Below, one piece after another: positions 63,086 through 64,000 of a stretch of 64,000 bases of DNA; the stretch's first letter is position 1, and each line of letters begins with the position of its first letter. The notes beneath the pieces were generated by a model. That model saw only the letters and a program-made list of their open reading frames with translations, was not told the DNA's origin and ran no database searches. The position numbers and the translations under genes are program-made. The DNA comes from an uncultured Tateyamaria sp. (GTDB lineage: Bacteria; Pseudomonadota; Alphaproteobacteria; Rhodobacterales; Rhodobacteraceae), in NCBI RefSeq assembly GCF_947497045.1, contig NZ_CANMEU010000002.1, positions 124,001-188,000 of the forward strand. Reading direction: 5' to 3'.

Positions 63086-64000
63086 TCACCGCGCCATCCG
63101 ATACACCGTGCCATTTCCGACCGAGATGAACAGGATGCTCCCGTCTGGTGCCTCCACGATGTCACGTACGCGCGCCGTTTCGTCCCCTTCGATCTGTTCG
63201 ACCTCGCGCGCATCTTCACCCGATATCTCAAGGCGCGAGATATAGTTGAACTTGAGCGAGCCGACGAACATGTCACCCTTCCATTCCGGAAACATATCAC
63301 CCTGATAGACCATCAATCCAGACGGCGCGATGGAGGGGTCCCAATAGTGCGCGGGCTGCTCCATTCCCGGGGCGGACGTGCCATCGCCGATCTTGCCGCC
63401 TGAATAATGCACGCCATAGGAAATCACCGGCCAGCCGAAATTCGCACCCTTTTGCACGCGGTTCACCTCGTCCCCGCCGCGCGCCCCATGCTCGGCGGTC
63501 CACAATGTGCCCTGCGCATCCAGACCCGCCCCTTGGGGGTTGCGGTGGCCATAGGACCAGATCTCGGGCAGCACATCCGCCTGCCCCACAAACGGATTGT
63601 CGTCCGGCACCGTGCCGTCGCGATTCACCCGCACAATCGAGCCGTTGTGCAGGGTCCGATCCTGCGCAGAAGGGCGGTCGCCGCGATCCCCGATGGTCAC
63701 ATAGAGCTTGCCATCCGTGCCCTCGACCACACGACTGCCAAAATGGCGGTTGGTGTTGCCCCCCGGCGCGCTTTCAAACAGGTCGCGCAGGTTTTCAAGG
63801 CGGCTGCCATCCGTGCTCAACTCCGCCGCGGCCAGCGCCGTGCCGGACCCACCGCCTTGCGGTTTGGAATAGGTCAGGAAAAGGGTGCGCGTGGTCGCAA
63901 AATCACGGGCCAGAGTGATGTCGAGCAAACCGCCTTGCCCCTCAGCCGCCACACGCGGAACACCCCGCACCCGAGAGGCAGCACTGTCAGCGATGCGCAC
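63086..64000 (-). CDS. PQQ-dependent aldose/sorbosone dehydrogenase-like protein, partial
   Basis: The C-terminal 304 residues of a six-bladed beta-propeller sugar dehydrogenase; the N-terminus lies beyond base 64000. Seen: the catalytic/PQQ region GGLLDITLARDF, NRHFGSRVV, LYVTIGDRGDR, EIWSYGHRNPQGAGLD, WTAEHGARGGDEVN and GANFGWPVISYGVHY. This matches the YliI/Asd family of soluble glucose/aldose dehydrogenases that oxidise sugars in the periplasm. Any signal peptide would be outside the window. Confidence 0.93.
   Translation of the reverse strand: MRIADSAASRVRGVPRVAAEGQGGLLDITLARDFATTRTLFLTYSKPQGGGSGTALAAAELSTDGSRLENLRDLFESAPGGNTNRHFGSRVVEGTDGKLYVTIGDRGDRPSAQDRTLHNGSIVRVNRDGTVPDDNPFVGQADVLPEIWSYGHRNPQGAGLDAQGTLWTAEHGARGGDEVNRVQKGANFGWPVISYGVHYSGGKIGDGTSAPGMEQPAHYWDPSIAPSGLMVYQGDMFPEWKGDMFVGSLKFNYISRLEISGEDAREVEQIEGDETARVRDIVEAPDGSILFISVGNGTVYRMAR

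Overview
This is a GC-rich chromosomal segment from an alphaproteobacterium of the order Rhodobacterales, most likely the Roseobacter group. Four things point there. A circularly permuted two-piece tmRNA gene encodes the tag ANDNRAPVAVAA. A ClpXP adaptor SspB of the alphaproteobacterial type lies beside fumC and a ribbon-helix-helix gene. The order rplU-rpmA-...-obg-proB-proA is followed by chpT and olsBA. There is also a methanethiol-oxidase (SBP56) gene and a methionine synthase split into separate proteins. No prophage, insertion sequence, CRISPR array or plasmid feature was seen; the window reads as core and catabolic chromosome.

Layout. 1-4.5 kb: a DUF2182 membrane gene diverges from a GntR/FadR regulator, a cytoplasmic-type methanethiol oxidase, a histidine-containing polytopic membrane protein, an acyltransferase and a DUF4345 protein. 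4.8-5.1 kb: permuted ssrA. 5.2-12.4 kb: two translationally coupled NTF2-like paralogues, a chrB-like/chrA pair, sspB, fumC with small genes, and class I aldolase. 12.5-19.4 kb: P450 plus membrane hydrolase, ccdA, tusA, and rne with a structured leader. 19.4-24.8 kb: dctBD two-component system, purCSQ, and the ATPase zeta inhibitor. 24.9-30.5 kb: an MprF-like protein, then the homocysteine-binding and cobalamin-binding parts of a split methionine synthase, with a radical SAM gene on the opposite strand between them that carries an SOS (LexA) box, then DUF1638. 30.6-47.3 kb: a catabolic region with SDRs, thioesterase, serine hydrolase, a complete LivFGMHK ABC importer, an ACAD10-like kinase, nitronate monooxygenase, thiolase, quinone oxidoreductases, and a MaoC gene broken by a 19-bp tandem duplication. 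47.4-54.5 kb: aroQ-luxR, prolyl aminopeptidase, rpsB-tsf, olsBA (ornithine lipids), DUF3553, chpT. 54.5-62.7 kb: one long leftward array proA, proB, obg, GNAT, LysE, GNAT, rpmA, rplU, two DUF2059 genes. 62.8-64 kb: tRNA-Ser(CGA) and a truncated PQQ-type sugar dehydrogenase.

How the parts fit. Several genes serve translation quality control (ssrA tag plus the SspB adaptor that recognises such tags, rpsB, tsf, rplU, rpmA, obg). Others serve C1/sulfur metabolism (methanethiol oxidase, split MetH, TusA) and uptake and beta-oxidation-like breakdown of an unidentified carboxylic acid. The points most worth a second look are: the MtoX locus with unusual neighbours and a palindromic operator array; the LexA box on the radical SAM gene; a DctD lacking the GAFTGA loop; a LivF with Walker A Lys changed to Arg; the MaoC duplication; an intrinsic terminator built into the end of a DUF4169 reading frame; and a seven-copy family of short intergenic repeats that mostly sit beside GC hairpins.
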